Assembly (NCBI RefSeq): GCF_000720115.1
Contig: NZ_JOIR01000004.1
Coordinates: 124,001-188,000, forward strand
Length of the DNA stretch: 64,000 nucleotides
DNA from: Streptomyces sp. NRRL F-2580
Lineage (GTDB): Bacteria > Actinomycetota > Actinomycetes > Streptomycetales > Streptomycetaceae
Direction: 5' to 3'
This document shows positions 52,989 to 61,706 of this stretch, in pieces. The notes under the pieces were generated by a model, which was not told the origin of the DNA, searched no databases, and saw nothing but the letters and a program-made list of their open reading frames with translations. Each line of letters begins with the position of its first letter. Within the stretch, counting starts at the first letter, position 1. A program made the translations under genes and the position numbers.

Positions 52989-53216
52989 CGTGCGTGTCTC
53001 CCGGTTGCGGCGGTACGGCGTCGTGTCTGGGCGCGAGCCTAGCCGTTCGTACCGCCGGAACCGGTGGGGTGCGGCCGGGAGCACGGTCGGCGTGCGCTCC
53101 CGGACGGCCGCCTGTACGGATGACCGGTACTGCTGTTCTGTTTGCTGCGTCTTTCGCTGTGCTGTCGTTGTGCTCTTCGCGTGCTGCGGGGCTGTGTCCT
53201 GTCAGGGATCCCGCGG

Positions 53217-53732
53217 TCAGGGATCCAGGTCGTCGAACGCCGTGCTGAAGTCGATCGCCGGGGGCGCAACGCGCGTAGCGAAATCCTCGTGCCGGGGCCC
53301 ACAGGCAACGACCACCCACACGGTTACCTCACCTGCCGCTCCGTCCCGGACACCCCAGTCCTGGGCAAGGGCGCTGATGATGTTCAGCCCCCGGCCGCCG
53401 CGCGCGGTGACCGACGGCGTGGCAGGAACAGGGCGGGTGGGACCGCCCCCGTCCGTGACCTCGACCGTCAGCCGCCCCGCTCTGTCGACGCGCCATGCGG
53501 CGCGTATCTGCCCGTCCCCGACTTCCCGTGTGCCCAAGGGCCTGCCGTGTCGGCAGGCGTTACTGAGCAGTTCGGAAAGGATCAGTACGGCGTCGTCCAC
53601 GACCGATTCGGGCACACCACTGATACGCAGTTGTTCGCGCATTCGGTGTCGCGCCTCACCCACGCCCGCAGGACCATGGCGTACGTCCATGCACGACGAC
53701 GTGGGCACTTCTTGTGCCACCACCAACGCCAC
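53217..53732 (-). CDS. RsbW-like ATP-binding regulatory protein
   Basis: A 171-residue HATPase-domain protein. The N-box is VDDAVLILSELLSNACRHG (about residues 44-62), G1 EVTDGGGPTRP (about 88-98) and G2 TARGGRGLNIISALAQDWGV (about 106-125). GTG 53732 (VALVVAQEVPTSS) has an excellent AAGGAGGT eight bases upstream; longer frames beginning at 53759, 53822 or 53894 lack this. It is a second paralogue of the 46258-46701 gene. Partner and target sigma factor are unknown. The gene is downstream of the GDPD gene on the same strand. Confidence 0.85.
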   Translation of the reverse strand: MALVVAQEVPTSSCMDVRHGPAGVGEARHRMREQLRISGVPESVVDDAVLILSELLSNACRHGRPLGTREVGDGQIRAAWRVDRAGRLTVEVTDGGGPTRPVPATPSVTARGGRGLNIISALAQDWGVRDGAAGEVTVWVVVACGPRHEDFATRVAPPAIDFSTAFDDLDP

Positions 53733-53903
53733 CCCCGGAACCTCCTTAGCCCCACGCATGGTCTGGATGCCCCCCTGGCCTGGACCGGAAACCGCCAAAG
53801 CGGGCCGCTCTGACGCATTCATGCCGAACGAATGCGGAGCGGATGCGCCGGAGCACACCCTGTTACGCACGGGTCGGGGGTGACGGGTGTGCAAATCGGG
53901 ACG

Positions 53904-54704
53904 TCAGCGCCCTAGTTGGGACAGAACTTGACGGGGTCGGTTCGTGATGATCGCTTCCACACCCAGATCAGCGCAGAGCTGAACGTCTTCCGGCTCGTTC
54001 ACTGTCCATACGTGTACGGAGTGGCCCGCGTCCTGCAGCTTGCGGATGTAGACGGGATGGTTGCGCACGATGCGCATGCCGGGGCCGGCGATCGTCACCC
54101 CGGCCGGCAGTCGCCCGTCCCGCATCCGGGGCGAGATGAACTGCATCAGGTACACCGTCGGGATCGTCGGGGCGGTCGCCCGCACCCGGTGCAGGGAGCG
54201 CGCGGAGAAGCTCATGACGCGGACCGGGTGCGGCCCCTCGGCGGGCGGGGCGTCCAGTCCGAAGCGCTTGAGGAGGAAGAGGAGGCGCTCCTCCACCTGT
54301 CCGGCCCAGCGGGTCGGGTGCTTCGTCTCGATCGCGAGCTGCACCGGCCGTCCGGCGTCGGAGACGAGCTCCAGCAGGCGCTCCAGGGTGAGGACGGAGG
54401 TCCGTTCGGGGTCCGCGTCCCAGTCGGGCGACTCCTCGCGGTCCTTCCAGGAGCCGAAGTCGAGGGCGGCGAGATCGGCCAGCTCCAGGGCCGAGACGGC
54501 GCCGCGGCCGTTCGAGGTGCGGTTCACCCGGCGGTCGTGGACCAGGACCAGGTGCCCGTCGGCGGTGAGCCGGACATCGCATTCGAGGCCGTCGGCGCCG
54601 TCCTCGATCGCCTTGCGGTAGGCGGCCAGGGTGTGCTCGGGGGCATCCTCCGAAGCGCCGCGGTGGGCGACGACCTGGATGGTGCGCGGCATTGCGTGGG
54701 TCAC
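53904..54704 (-). CDS. Glycerophosphodiester phosphodiesterase
   Basis: A 262-266 residue TIM-barrel enzyme that splits glycerophosphodiesters into glycerol 3-phosphate and an alcohol. Active-site features: VVAHRGASEDAPEHTLAAY (first His and Arg), GADGLECDVRLTADGHLVLVHDRRVNRTSNG (Glu, Asp, His) and QLAIETKHP. The C-terminus (VHVWTVNEPEDVQLCADLGVEAIITNRP) is the usual end of the barrel. No signal peptide, so it is cytoplasmic. GTG 54704 and ATG 54692 are both possible starts; neither has a clear ribosome-binding site. Confidence 0.93.
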   Translation of the reverse strand: MTHAMPRTIQVVAHRGASEDAPEHTLAAYRKAIEDGADGLECDVRLTADGHLVLVHDRRVNRTSNGRGAVSALELADLAALDFGSWKDREESPDWDADPERTSVLTLERLLELVSDAGRPVQLAIETKHPTRWAGQVEERLLFLLKRFGLDAPPAEGPHPVRVMSFSARSLHRVRATAPTIPTVYLMQFISPRMRDGRLPAGVTIAGPGMRIVRNHPVYIRKLQDAGHSVHVWTVNEPEDVQLCADLGVEAIITNRPRQVLSQLGR

Positions 54705-54929
54705 CGGGTCATCGTGCCATCGCCAGGGCCCCCGGCGTCGAGGTCCATCCTGTGGATCCGTCCGAAATGTCGGATATAAAGAATGGGGAGAGATGCACAG
54801 GTCCGGCTTACAGTGCTCTGACGGGTCATGGGAAAGGCTTTGCCCAGGAACTTGTGCGGCACGTCGAACGTTCAGTCGGACCGATCGCCAGAGATTTTTC
54901 GAAGCCGTGTGTGACGAGGAGAGAGCGCT

Positions 54930-56477
54930 GTGAGCACCGAGAACGAGGGCACCGCGGCCCCCACACCCCCCGCGGCCCCGTCCGTACCCCCTGCTCCGGC
55001 CTCCGAGACGCAGGCGCCCGGACTCGCGCCCGCTCCGCAGTCGGCCGACGCCGCGCCGCAGGCTGCGGCGCAGCCCGTGGCGCCGGTCCCGGCCGCTCCG
55101 GCGCCCGGCCACGCGGCCGCCGAGCCGGCGACCCAGCAGCTGCCGCCGACGCCCGCGCCGGGCACGGAGCACACCCAGCAGATCCCGCCCGCCCCGCCCG
55201 CCCCGGCGGCCCCGGCCTACGGCCAGGCTCCCGCCCCGGCCGCGCACGGAGCCGAGGGCTGGCCGCCCCCGCCGCCCACCGTGCCGGCGTATGGCAGCGG
55301 TGGCCACGGCGGCGCCTGGGGCGCTCCCCTGACCGCCGACGGCTCCCCCGCGCCCAAGCCGAAGGGCAAGGGCGGACTGATCGCGGGCGTGCTCGTGGCG
55401 GCCCTCCTCGCGGGCGGCATCGGCGGCAGTGTCGGCTACTGGGCCGCCGAGCGCAGCAACAACGGCACCGGCTCGACCACGATCAGCGCGACCAACACCC
55501 CCAAGGACCTCAAGCGCGAGGCCGGCTCCATCGCCGGCCTGGCCGCGGGCGCACTGCCCAGCGTGGTCACCATCGAGGCCTCGGCCGGCGACGGTGAGGG
55601 CGGCACCGGTACCGGGTTCGTCTACGACCAGCAGGGCCACATCCTCACCAACAACCATGTGGTGGCCTCCGCCGCGAACGGCGGCAAGCTCTTCGCGACC
55701 TTCTCCGACGGCAAGAAGTACGACGCCGAGGTCGTGGGCCGCGCCCAGGGCTACGACGTGGCGGTCCTCAAGCTGAAGAACCCGCCGGCCGGCCTCAAGC
55801 CGCTGCCGCTCGGCGACTCCGACAAGGTCGCGGTCGGCGACTCGACCATCGCGATCGGCGCCCCCTTCGGCCTGTCCAACACGGTCACCACCGGCATCGT
55901 CAGCGCCAAGAACCGCCCGGTCGCCTCCGGAGACGGCAGCGGCAGCAAGAACTCGTACATGAGCGCGCTCCAGACGGACGCCTCGATCAACCCGGGCAAC
56001 TCCGGCGGCCCGCTGCTCGACGGCCGTGGCGCGGTCATCGGCATCAACTCCGCGATCCAGTCGGCCGGCAACGGCGGCTTCGGCGGCGGCCAGGCCGGTT
56101 CCATCGGCCTCGGCTTCGCCATCCCGATCAACCAGGCGAAGAACGTGGCCGAATCGCTGATCAAGACGGGCAAGCCGGTCTACCCGGTGATCTCGGTCTC
56201 CGTGGACCTCCAGGCCAAGGCGGAGGGTGCCAAGATCTCCGAGCAGGGCGCGGCGGCCAACGAGCTCGTCGACCCCAACGGCCCGGCCGGCAAGGCCGGT
56301 CTGAAGCCGGGCGACATCATCACCGAATTCGGCGGCAAGCCGGTGGACAGCGGCCCGAGCCTGATCAGCATGATCTGGACGTACAAGCCCGGCGACACCG
56401 TGAAGCTGACCTACCTGCGCAGCGGCAAGCCGACCACGGTCGACATCACGCTCGGCTCGCGGGTCGGCGACAAGTAG
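54930..56477 (+). CDS. HtrA/DegP-type serine protease with PDZ domain
   Basis: A 515-residue membrane-anchored protease. The cytoplasmic N-terminus (1-145) is Ala/Pro-rich. A single membrane helix (GGLIAGVLVAALLAGGIGGSVGYWAA in sections, about 147-172) is followed by the trypsin-like domain with catalytic His (ILTNNHVV, about 239), Asp (YDVAVLKL, about 274) and Ser (INPGNSGGPLLDG, about 356). A C-terminal PDZ domain (about 405-500) has GPAGKAGLKPGDIITEFGG. It acts in the quality control of envelope proteins. GTG 54930 follows AGGAGAG. A strong terminator follows the gene. Confidence 0.95.
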   Translation: MSTENEGTAAPTPPAAPSVPPAPASETQAPGLAPAPQSADAAPQAAAQPVAPVPAAPAPGHAAAEPATQQLPPTPAPGTEHTQQIPPAPPAPAAPAYGQAPAPAAHGAEGWPPPPPTVPAYGSGGHGGAWGAPLTADGSPAPKPKGKGGLIAGVLVAALLAGGIGGSVGYWAAERSNNGTGSTTISATNTPKDLKREAGSIAGLAAGALPSVVTIEASAGDGEGGTGTGFVYDQQGHILTNNHVVASAANGGKLFATFSDGKKYDAEVVGRAQGYDVAVLKLKNPPAGLKPLPLGDSDKVAVGDSTIAIGAPFGLSNTVTTGIVSAKNRPVASGDGSGSKNSYMSALQTDASINPGNSGGPLLDGRGAVIGINSAIQSAGNGGFGGGQAGSIGLGFAIPINQAKNVAESLIKTGKPVYPVISVSVDLQAKAEGAKISEQGAAANELVDPNGPAGKAGLKPGDIITEFGGKPVDSGPSLISMIWTYKPGDTVKLTYLRSGKPTTVDITLGSRVGDK

Positions 56478-56506
56478 CACCACAGGCCACGGTGGTGGCC
56501 CGATGA

Positions 56507-56545
56507 GGAGGGGGCCGTAGGCGGAATCTGCCTACGGCCCCCTCC
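56507..56545 (+). terminator. Terminator of the HtrA gene
   Basis: GGAGGGGGCCGTAGGC (56507-56522) and GCCTACGGCCCCCTCC (56530-56545) form a perfect 16-bp stem with a 7-base loop, 30 bases after the stop. It ends only 20 bases before the LysR start. Confidence 0.88.
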
Positions 56546-56564
56546 AACGTCCGCTTATGCTTCG

Positions 56565-57473
56565 TTGGTGTTCGATTCTCGGCACATACGGACCTTTCAC
56601 GCGGTGGTCGCCTCCGGGTCGTACTCGGCCGCCGCCCGCGTACTGGGGTACACCCAGCCCGCCATCACTCAGCAGATGAAGGCGCTCGAGCGCGCCGTCG
56701 GCACCCCGCTGTTCACCCGGGTGGGCCGCAAGATGCAGCTCACCGAGGCCGGGGAGTCGCTCTCCCGGCACGCCGAGACCATCCTCGGCAACCTCTCCGC
56801 CGCCGAGGCGCAGCTGAGGGCGTACGCCCGCCTGCGCACCGGGCGGGTCAGGCTGTGCGGCTTCCCCAGCGCCAACGTCACCCTCGTCCCGGAGGCCCTG
56901 AGCGGGCTGGCCAAGGACCATCCGGGCGTGCAGGTGGAGCTGCTGGAGGGCGAGCCGCCGGAATCGCTGCGGCGGCTGGAGCGCGGGGAGTGCGACATCA
57001 CCCTGGCCTTCACCTATCCCGGCCTGCACGAGGAGATCCCGGAGGAGGTCGCCGAGGTCAGGCTGCTGGAGGACCAGCTGACGGTGCTGCTCCCGACAGG
57101 GCATCCACTGGCCCGCCGCCGCGCCGTGCACCTGGCCGACCTCGCCGAGGAACGCTGGATCGCGGGCTGTCCGCGCTGCCGGGCGAATCTGCTGCACGAG
57201 TGCGCGGAGCTGGGCTTCGTGCCCGACATCCGCTTCGCCACCGACGACAACCTGGTGGTGCAGAGCCTGGTGGCACAGGGCTTGGGGGTCGCGATGATGC
57301 CCGCGCTCGTACTGCCCTCCCTCTCGCTGAACCGGGTCTGCGGGCGCGCGCTCCAGCCCGCCGCCCGCCGGCACATCGCCGCTTACGTCTACCGGGACCA
57401 CCTGCGGATACCGGCGACGGCCGTGGTGCTCGACGCGCTGAAGCAGGTGGCGGCGAACCGGGTCGGCTGCTGA
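56565..57473 (+). CDS. LysR-family transcriptional regulator
   Basis: A 302-residue regulator. The N-terminal helix-turn-helix (about 1-60) reads FDSRHIRTFHAVVASGSYSAAAR and YTQPAITQQMKALERAVGTPLF. The effector domain follows, with FPSANVTLVPEALSGLAKDHPGVQVELLEGEPPESL in sections. It lies directly upstream of the cysteine dioxygenase and YeiH-type transporter genes in the same direction. A role in sulfur metabolism is therefore likely, in line with LysR regulators such as CysB, but is inferred. Confidence 0.9.
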   Translation: MVFDSRHIRTFHAVVASGSYSAAARVLGYTQPAITQQMKALERAVGTPLFTRVGRKMQLTEAGESLSRHAETILGNLSAAEAQLRAYARLRTGRVRLCGFPSANVTLVPEALSGLAKDHPGVQVELLEGEPPESLRRLERGECDITLAFTYPGLHEEIPEEVAEVRLLEDQLTVLLPTGHPLARRRAVHLADLAEERWIAGCPRCRANLLHECAELGFVPDIRFATDDNLVVQSLVAQGLGVAMMPALVLPSLSLNRVCGRALQPAARRHIAAYVYRDHLRIPATAVVLDALKQVAANRVGC

Positions 57474-57552
57474 TCAACCCATAAGCGGTGCTTGGGATTT
57501 CAGGTCATAACTGTCGTTGGACGTGATGGAACGACGGCAGCACGCTGCCGAT

Positions 57553-58101
57553 ATGACCACCACCACACCGGCCCGCACCACCACGAGGATGGCCGCCCTC
57601 GTCAGTGAGATCCGCACGGTCGTGGAACGGGGCCTGGCTCCCGACCTCACCGCGTACCTGGTGGGTGAAAGGCTCGCGCCGCACCTGGGCGCGCCCGATC
57701 TGCTGGCGCCGGCGCAGCAGGAAGGCGACCCGGAGCGGTACCGCCAGCACATCCTGCACGCGGAGTCGGACGGCAGCTTCTCGGTGGTGGTCCTGGTGTG
57801 GCTGCCCGGGCAGGAGACCTGTATCCACGACCACGTGTCGTGGTGCGTGGCGGGGGTGCACCAGGGGGAGGAGAGCGAACGCCGCTTCCGTCTGGCGCCG
57901 GGCGTCGGCCCGGCCCGCCTGGTGGCCACGGAGGACGTGGTCAACGCCCAGGGCGAGGTCTGTGGCTTCGCCCCGCCCGGAGACATCCACAAGGTGCGCA
58001 ACTCCTGTGACACCAAGGCGATATCCGTGCACGTCTACGGCGCCGACGTGTCCCGGCTGGGTACCAGCATCCGTCGCGTCTACGCACTCCCCGTCGACTG
58101 A
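57553..58101 (+). CDS. Cysteine dioxygenase family protein
   Basis: A 182-residue cupin-fold enzyme that oxidises cysteine to cysteine sulfinate with Fe(II). The first metal motif is CIHDHVSWCVAGVHQGEE (about residues 93-110), giving the His-x-His pair; the third His is in GDIHKVRN (about 144-151). A start at 57517 would add 12 residues. The stop overlaps the start of the YeiH-type gene by one base (TGATG), so they are co-translated. Confidence 0.9.
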   Translation: MTTTTPARTTTRMAALVSEIRTVVERGLAPDLTAYLVGERLAPHLGAPDLLAPAQQEGDPERYRQHILHAESDGSFSVVVLVWLPGQETCIHDHVSWCVAGVHQGEESERRFRLAPGVGPARLVATEDVVNAQGEVCGFAPPGDIHKVRNSCDTKAISVHVYGADVSRLGTSIRRVYALPVD

Positions 58102-59147
58102 TGGCCCTCCTCCACCGCCCGCACGGTGCGGCGGTCCGGCATGTTTCACGTGAAACATCCACTCCCTGGCCCGGGTTGGCGATGGCGGCGGCCGGGGCGC
58201 TGACCGCGTGGTGCATCCACCGCATCGTGCCCGCCGTGCCCATGCTGACCGCCTCGGTGGTGCTGGGCATCGCCGTGGCGCACTTCCCCGGTCTGCGGGC
58301 CTTCGTACGGGGAACCGCGCGCCCTGGCCTCTCCATGGCCGGCCGGCGGCTGATGCGCATCGGCATCGTCCTGCTGGGCCTCGGCCTGGGGCTGGACCAG
58401 GTGCTCCGGCTGGGCTGGGCCACGGTGGCGATGGTGGTGGGGGTGGTCGCGGCCACCTTCCTCGGAACCGTCTGGCTGGGGCGGCGCCTCGGACTTCCCG
58501 GAGACCAGCCCTTGCTGATCGCCACCGGGTACTCGATCTGCGGGGCCTCGGCGATCGGCGCGGTGAGCGAGGTATCGGGCAGTGACGAGGAGGACGTGGC
58601 CGCGTCGGTGGCCCTGGTCACCCTGTGCGGAACCCTAGCCATCGCGGTACTCCCCCTCCTCCAGGGCCCGTTGGGGCTCTCCGACCCGGCCTTCGGCCGG
58701 TGGGTCGGCGCCGGCGTCCACGACGTCGGCCAGGTGGTGGCGACCGCGCAGACCGCGGGCCCGGACGCTCTGGGCGAGGCGGTGCTGGTCAAGCTCATGC
58801 GGGTGGCCCTGCTCGCCCCGCTGGTGGCGGCCGTGGCCTTCTCCGTACGGGCCCGGCGGCGCGGGGTGCGCACGGCCTCGGGCCGCCGCCCGGCCCCGGT
58901 TCCGCTGTTCGTGGCCGGTTTCTTGGCCGCGGCCGCGCTGCGCGCCACCGGCGCGGTGCCCGACGTAGCGCTGGAGTGGGCGCACACCGCGCAGGAGGCA
59001 CTGCTGGCGGCGGCCCTGTTCGGCCTGGGGAGCGCCGTGCACCTGCCGACGCTGGCCCGGACCGGGGGGCGGGCGGCGGCGCTGGGACTCGGGGCGTGGG
59101 TGGTGGTGGCCGGCGTCTCGTACGCGGGCGTGCTGCTCACCGTATGA
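58101..59147 (+). CDS. YeiH-type putative sulfate/sulfite exporter
   Basis: A 348-residue integral membrane protein with about ten helices. Conserved YeiH stretches are GYSICGASAIGAVSEVSGSDEEDVAASVALVTLCGTLAI (about 135-175 in sections) and GAGVHDVGQVVATAQTAGPDALGEAVLVKLMR (about 199-232 in sections). It probably exports sulfate, sulfite or a related anion, fitting the adjacent cysteine dioxygenase. Its N-terminus is read through parS site 7 as H-V-S-R-E-T. ATG 58101 overlaps the dioxygenase stop. Confidence 0.9.
   Translation: MALLHRPHGAAVRHVSRETSTPWPGLAMAAAGALTAWCIHRIVPAVPMLTASVVLGIAVAHFPGLRAFVRGTARPGLSMAGRRLMRIGIVLLGLGLGLDQVLRLGWATVAMVVGVVAATFLGTVWLGRRLGLPGDQPLLIATGYSICGASAIGAVSEVSGSDEEDVAASVALVTLCGTLAIAVLPLLQGPLGLSDPAFGRWVGAGVHDVGQVVATAQTAGPDALGEAVLVKLMRVALLAPLVAAVAFSVRARRRGVRTASGRRPAPVPLFVAGFLAAAALRATGAVPDVALEWAHTAQEALLAAALFGLGSAVHLPTLARTGGRAAALGLGAWVVVAGVSYAGVLLTV
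58143..58156. other. parS site 7
   Basis: Perfect GTTTCACGTGAAAC in codons 15-19 of the YeiH-type gene, read in frame as V-S-R-E-T. The flanks AT/AT extend the symmetry by two bases on each side. Confidence 0.93.
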
Positions 59148-59364
59148 CGGCACAACGGCGGGAAGTTGGCCATCTCCTGGCCGGAACCGACCGAACGTTC
59201 TGACTGGCCGCTGACATTGACGCGCGGCCGTGCCACTCTGCCCGGCAAGGCCGCACCATGCACCGCAGGCACATCGCACCAGGCACAGCCGATCCGCACC
59301 GACCGCTCTTCACCCCCACCCTGCCCGGCTTCAACCGGACCGGGCACGGCAGAAGGAGTCATGC

Positions 59365-60312
59365 GTGAATCGTCATCGCACGGCCTTATCCGTCCTGCTC
59401 TCGGCGGGCGCCCTGGTCGCGGGCGTCCTGACGGCGGCGACCCCCTCCGTCGCGGCGGACGCCCCCGCGTCCTTCCGGCAGCAGCACACCTCCGGCTTCT
59501 GGACCGCCGAGCGGATGCGGAGCGCCACCCCGCTCGATGTGACGGCGGCCCCGGGTACCGCCAGCACCGCCGTCGCCAGCTGGGCGGCGCCCACCAGGAT
59601 CGCGCCGACGGCTGCCGCGTCCCCCACGGCCTTCCCGCAGGCGGGCGGGGCGTGGACCGGCGGCGGCGCGGTCGTGAAGACCTCGGGCCGGGTCTTCTTC
59701 ACGATGGGTGACCGCACCGCCTCCTGCTCCGGGGACTCGGTGACCAGCGCCAACGGCAGCACGGTCATCACGGCCGGCCACTGCGTGAAGTACCAGGGCG
59801 CCTGGCACACGAACTGGGTCTTCGTCCCCGCCTACAACAACGGGTCCGCGCCCTACGGCCAGTGGTCGGCCACCAAGACCTTCGCCACCGACCAGTGGGC
59901 GGCGAGCGAGGACATGAACATGGACGTCGGCCTGGCCGTCGTCGCCCCCCTGAACGGGCAGACCCTCAGCCAGGCCGTGGGCGCCCAGGGCATCCTCTTC
60001 AACGGCGGCTACAACAAGAAGATGTACTCCTTCGGCTTCCCCGCGGCCGCCCCGTACGACGGCACGAAGCTCGTCTACTGCAGCGGCAACAGCGGCAAGG
60101 ACTTCCTGCTGACCCGGGACCACAGCCTGGCCTGCAACATGACGGGCGGCTCCAGCGGCGGCCCCTGGTTCCAGGACTTCAACGAGGCCACGGGCCTGGG
60201 CACCCAGGTCTCGGTGAACAGCTTCGGCTACACCTTCCTGCCGAACCGGATGCACGGCCCCTACTTCGGCAACGAGGCGAAGGCGGCCTACGACAAGGCC
60301 CAGGCATCCTGA
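59365..60312 (+). CDS. Secreted trypsin-like serine peptidase
   Basis: A 315-residue secreted protease. The signal peptide MNRHRTALSVLLSAGALVAGVLTAATPSVAA ends near residue 31 (Ala-x-Ala type), with a propeptide-like stretch to about residue 100. Catalytic His is in VITAGHCVKY (about 134-143), Asp in NMDVGLAVVAP (about 191) and Ser in TGGSSGGPWFQDF (about 260). The gene starts at GTG 59365 behind AAGGAG. The fold is of the glutamyl-endopeptidase/S1 type; specificity is unknown. Confidence 0.9.
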   Translation: MNRHRTALSVLLSAGALVAGVLTAATPSVAADAPASFRQQHTSGFWTAERMRSATPLDVTAAPGTASTAVASWAAPTRIAPTAAASPTAFPQAGGAWTGGGAVVKTSGRVFFTMGDRTASCSGDSVTSANGSTVITAGHCVKYQGAWHTNWVFVPAYNNGSAPYGQWSATKTFATDQWAASEDMNMDVGLAVVAPLNGQTLSQAVGAQGILFNGGYNKKMYSFGFPAAAPYDGTKLVYCSGNSGKDFLLTRDHSLACNMTGGSSGGPWFQDFNEATGLGTQVSVNSFGYTFLPNRMHGPYFGNEAKAAYDKAQAS

Positions 60313-60461
60313 CGCGGTGGGGGGAGCCCGGCAGAGCCTCGCTCACCTGGGGTGAGCAGGGCTCCCCACCCGGCAAGTGGCAACGGTGAATCAACGCAGC
60401 CGCGAGCAGCCCCGCCAGCCGGTACGCTGTACCCGCTCCGCCGCTGGTCGGCAGGGGCAAG

Positions 60462-60546
60462 GGTGGGTTGCCCGAGCGGCCTAAGGGAACGGTCTTGAAA
60501 ACCGTCGTGGCGCGAGTCACCGTGGGTTCAAATCCCACACCCACCG
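60462..60546 (+). tRNA. tRNA-Ser (anticodon UGA)
   Basis: An 85-base tRNA with acceptor GGTGGGT (60462-60468) and ACCCACC (60539-60545), discriminator G at 60546 and no encoded CCA. The anticodon loop CTTGAAA carries TGA, read as Ser for UCA codons. A long variable arm (CGTGGCGCGAGTCACCG) is as expected for class II tRNAs. The T arm is GTGGGTTCAAATCCCAC. Confidence 0.97.
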
Positions 60547-60574
60547 CTTGCAGGTCAGAGAAGTAACAGGTCAC

Positions 60575-60605
60575 AAGGGGCGTCCCTCACCGAGGGGCGC
60601 CCCTT
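60575..60605 (+). terminator. Terminator after tRNA-Ser
   Basis: AAGGGGCGTCCCTC (60575-60588) pairs with GAGGGGCGCCCCTT (60592-60605), 14 pairs including one G-T, around a 3-base loop. It begins 29 bases after the tRNA. Confidence 0.85.
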
Positions 60606-61095
60606 CCTTGTCGAGCCCGTCTCACCCCGGATCCCCGTGCCACGCCGTTGACCAGGGGTGTGGCCAATTTGTGGCCAGGCCGCCAGCCGGAGCAGACGCG
60701 ACATTCGGTACCCCCTGGCCGGGACGGCATTCTCCTGTGCTGCGGATGTCCGCTCTCGGCACCGGCTGGCTCAGAAAAGCGTGCCCAAGGCGGGTGATGG
60801 ACGAGCTGAATGGTCAGGGTCGGGGTGCCACCGATCCGGTGGCACTCCTTCGCGGCTTGGGCATGGGGGTGCAGCCGGCCATCGGGCTCCGCCCCGGTCG
60901 GTCAGCCGTCGAACCAGACGACCAAGCGGACGCCCTCGGGTCTTCGGCCGGGTCTGGTTTCGCGTTCATACGCCTTTCCGGGTGGTGTTTGTCGGAACAT
61001 CGGCGCGGAAGGTGGGGGCGGTGCGGTTGCGGACACATCATGACGAATGTATGCAGATCCGCCCGTCGGAACATCGCGAATCGAGGCACCCCGTC
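60606..61095. other. Gap after tRNA-Ser with no clear gene
   Basis: About 490 bases. Open frames run through it but show no family features or ribosome-binding sites. It contains a GTGGCCA direct repeat (60661-60667 and 60672-60678, four bases apart). I see no integrase remnant. Confidence 0.45.
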
Positions 61096-61521
61096 ATGGC
61101 TCACCGAAGCGTCCTCACGTCAATCTGGACCTCCCTCATCACCGCCCTCGTTGCCTTCCTCTCCTCCCTCGGCCTCGGGGGGAAGGCGGCTCTGGCCGCC
61201 GCCCCGGCCGGCGACTTCCCGGCCCCGGCCGCCGAGGCCGCCCTCTCCGTCGCACGGCCGGCCGCCGCGGCCCGGCGGACCTGGCGGGCGGTGATGCGGG
61301 GCGGTTCGCTGCCGCCGACCATCAAGCAGCGGATTCGCGCCGAGGCCCACGGCAAGACCCCTTCCGTCCGTCGCTCGACCACCGCCGCCGCCATGGGTGC
61401 CGGACAGGAAACCGCCGCGCCGCTCCTGACCTCGGTCGCACCCCCTGTCGGAGCACGCGTCGGAGCCGCAGTGGGAGTCCCCGTGGCCACCGCCCGAGGA
61501 GCGCTCGCGCTGGCCGCCTGA
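61096..61521 (+). CDS. Small Ala-rich exported protein, possibly DUF6344
   Basis: A 141-residue protein starting MAHRSVLTSIWTSLITALVAFLSSLGLG, a signal peptide or membrane anchor. It continues with Ala-rich helices and a basic stretch RGGSLPPTIKQRIRAEAHGKTPSVRR (in sections, about 73-98), then a glycine/alanine/valine-rich end. The RxSLPPTxKQRIRAEAHG pattern resembles what I recall of the streptomycete DUF6344 family. The function is unknown. A longer frame to 60658 is less likely since it would bury the signal peptide. Confidence 0.65.
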   Translation: MAHRSVLTSIWTSLITALVAFLSSLGLGGKAALAAAPAGDFPAPAAEAALSVARPAAAARRTWRAVMRGGSLPPTIKQRIRAEAHGKTPSVRRSTTAAAMGAGQETAAPLLTSVAPPVGARVGAAVGVPVATARGALALAA

Positions 61522-61524
61522 CCC

Positions 61525-61596
61525 CGCAGCCGCAGCCGCAGTCGCAGACGTACCCGTAGTCGCATCTCTAGTCGTAACCCGCAGTCGTAGTCGTAC
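61525..61596 (+). repeat. Imperfect CGCAGC/CGTAGT hexamer repeats
   Basis: After the stop codon of the Ala-rich protein gene the sequence has many copies of CGCAG(T/C) and CGTAGT, with slight drift. It is noncoding as far as I can see and may come from replication slippage. Confidence 0.5.
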
Positions 61597-61706
61597 GGCG
61601 CTGGAGCCCGGTCGGTCGCGACCGTGGATCGCGCCGCGTGGTGCCCCCGGAGCGGGGCACGGATGGATCGCCCCGGCGTGCGCCGGGGGCGCAGGGGGCG
61701 TGAAGC

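Noticed and set aside
53904..56483. An 859-residue open frame on the minus strand covering the HtrA gene and GDPD.
   Set aside because: Only the last 266 codons match a family (GDPD). The rest is antisense to HtrA and has Asp/Gly/Arg-rich composition typical of the opposite strand of GC-rich genes.
60658..61521. A 287-residue reading of the Ala-rich exported protein.
   Set aside because: The first 146 residues are Arg/Ser-rich without features and would place a clear signal peptide in the middle of the protein.
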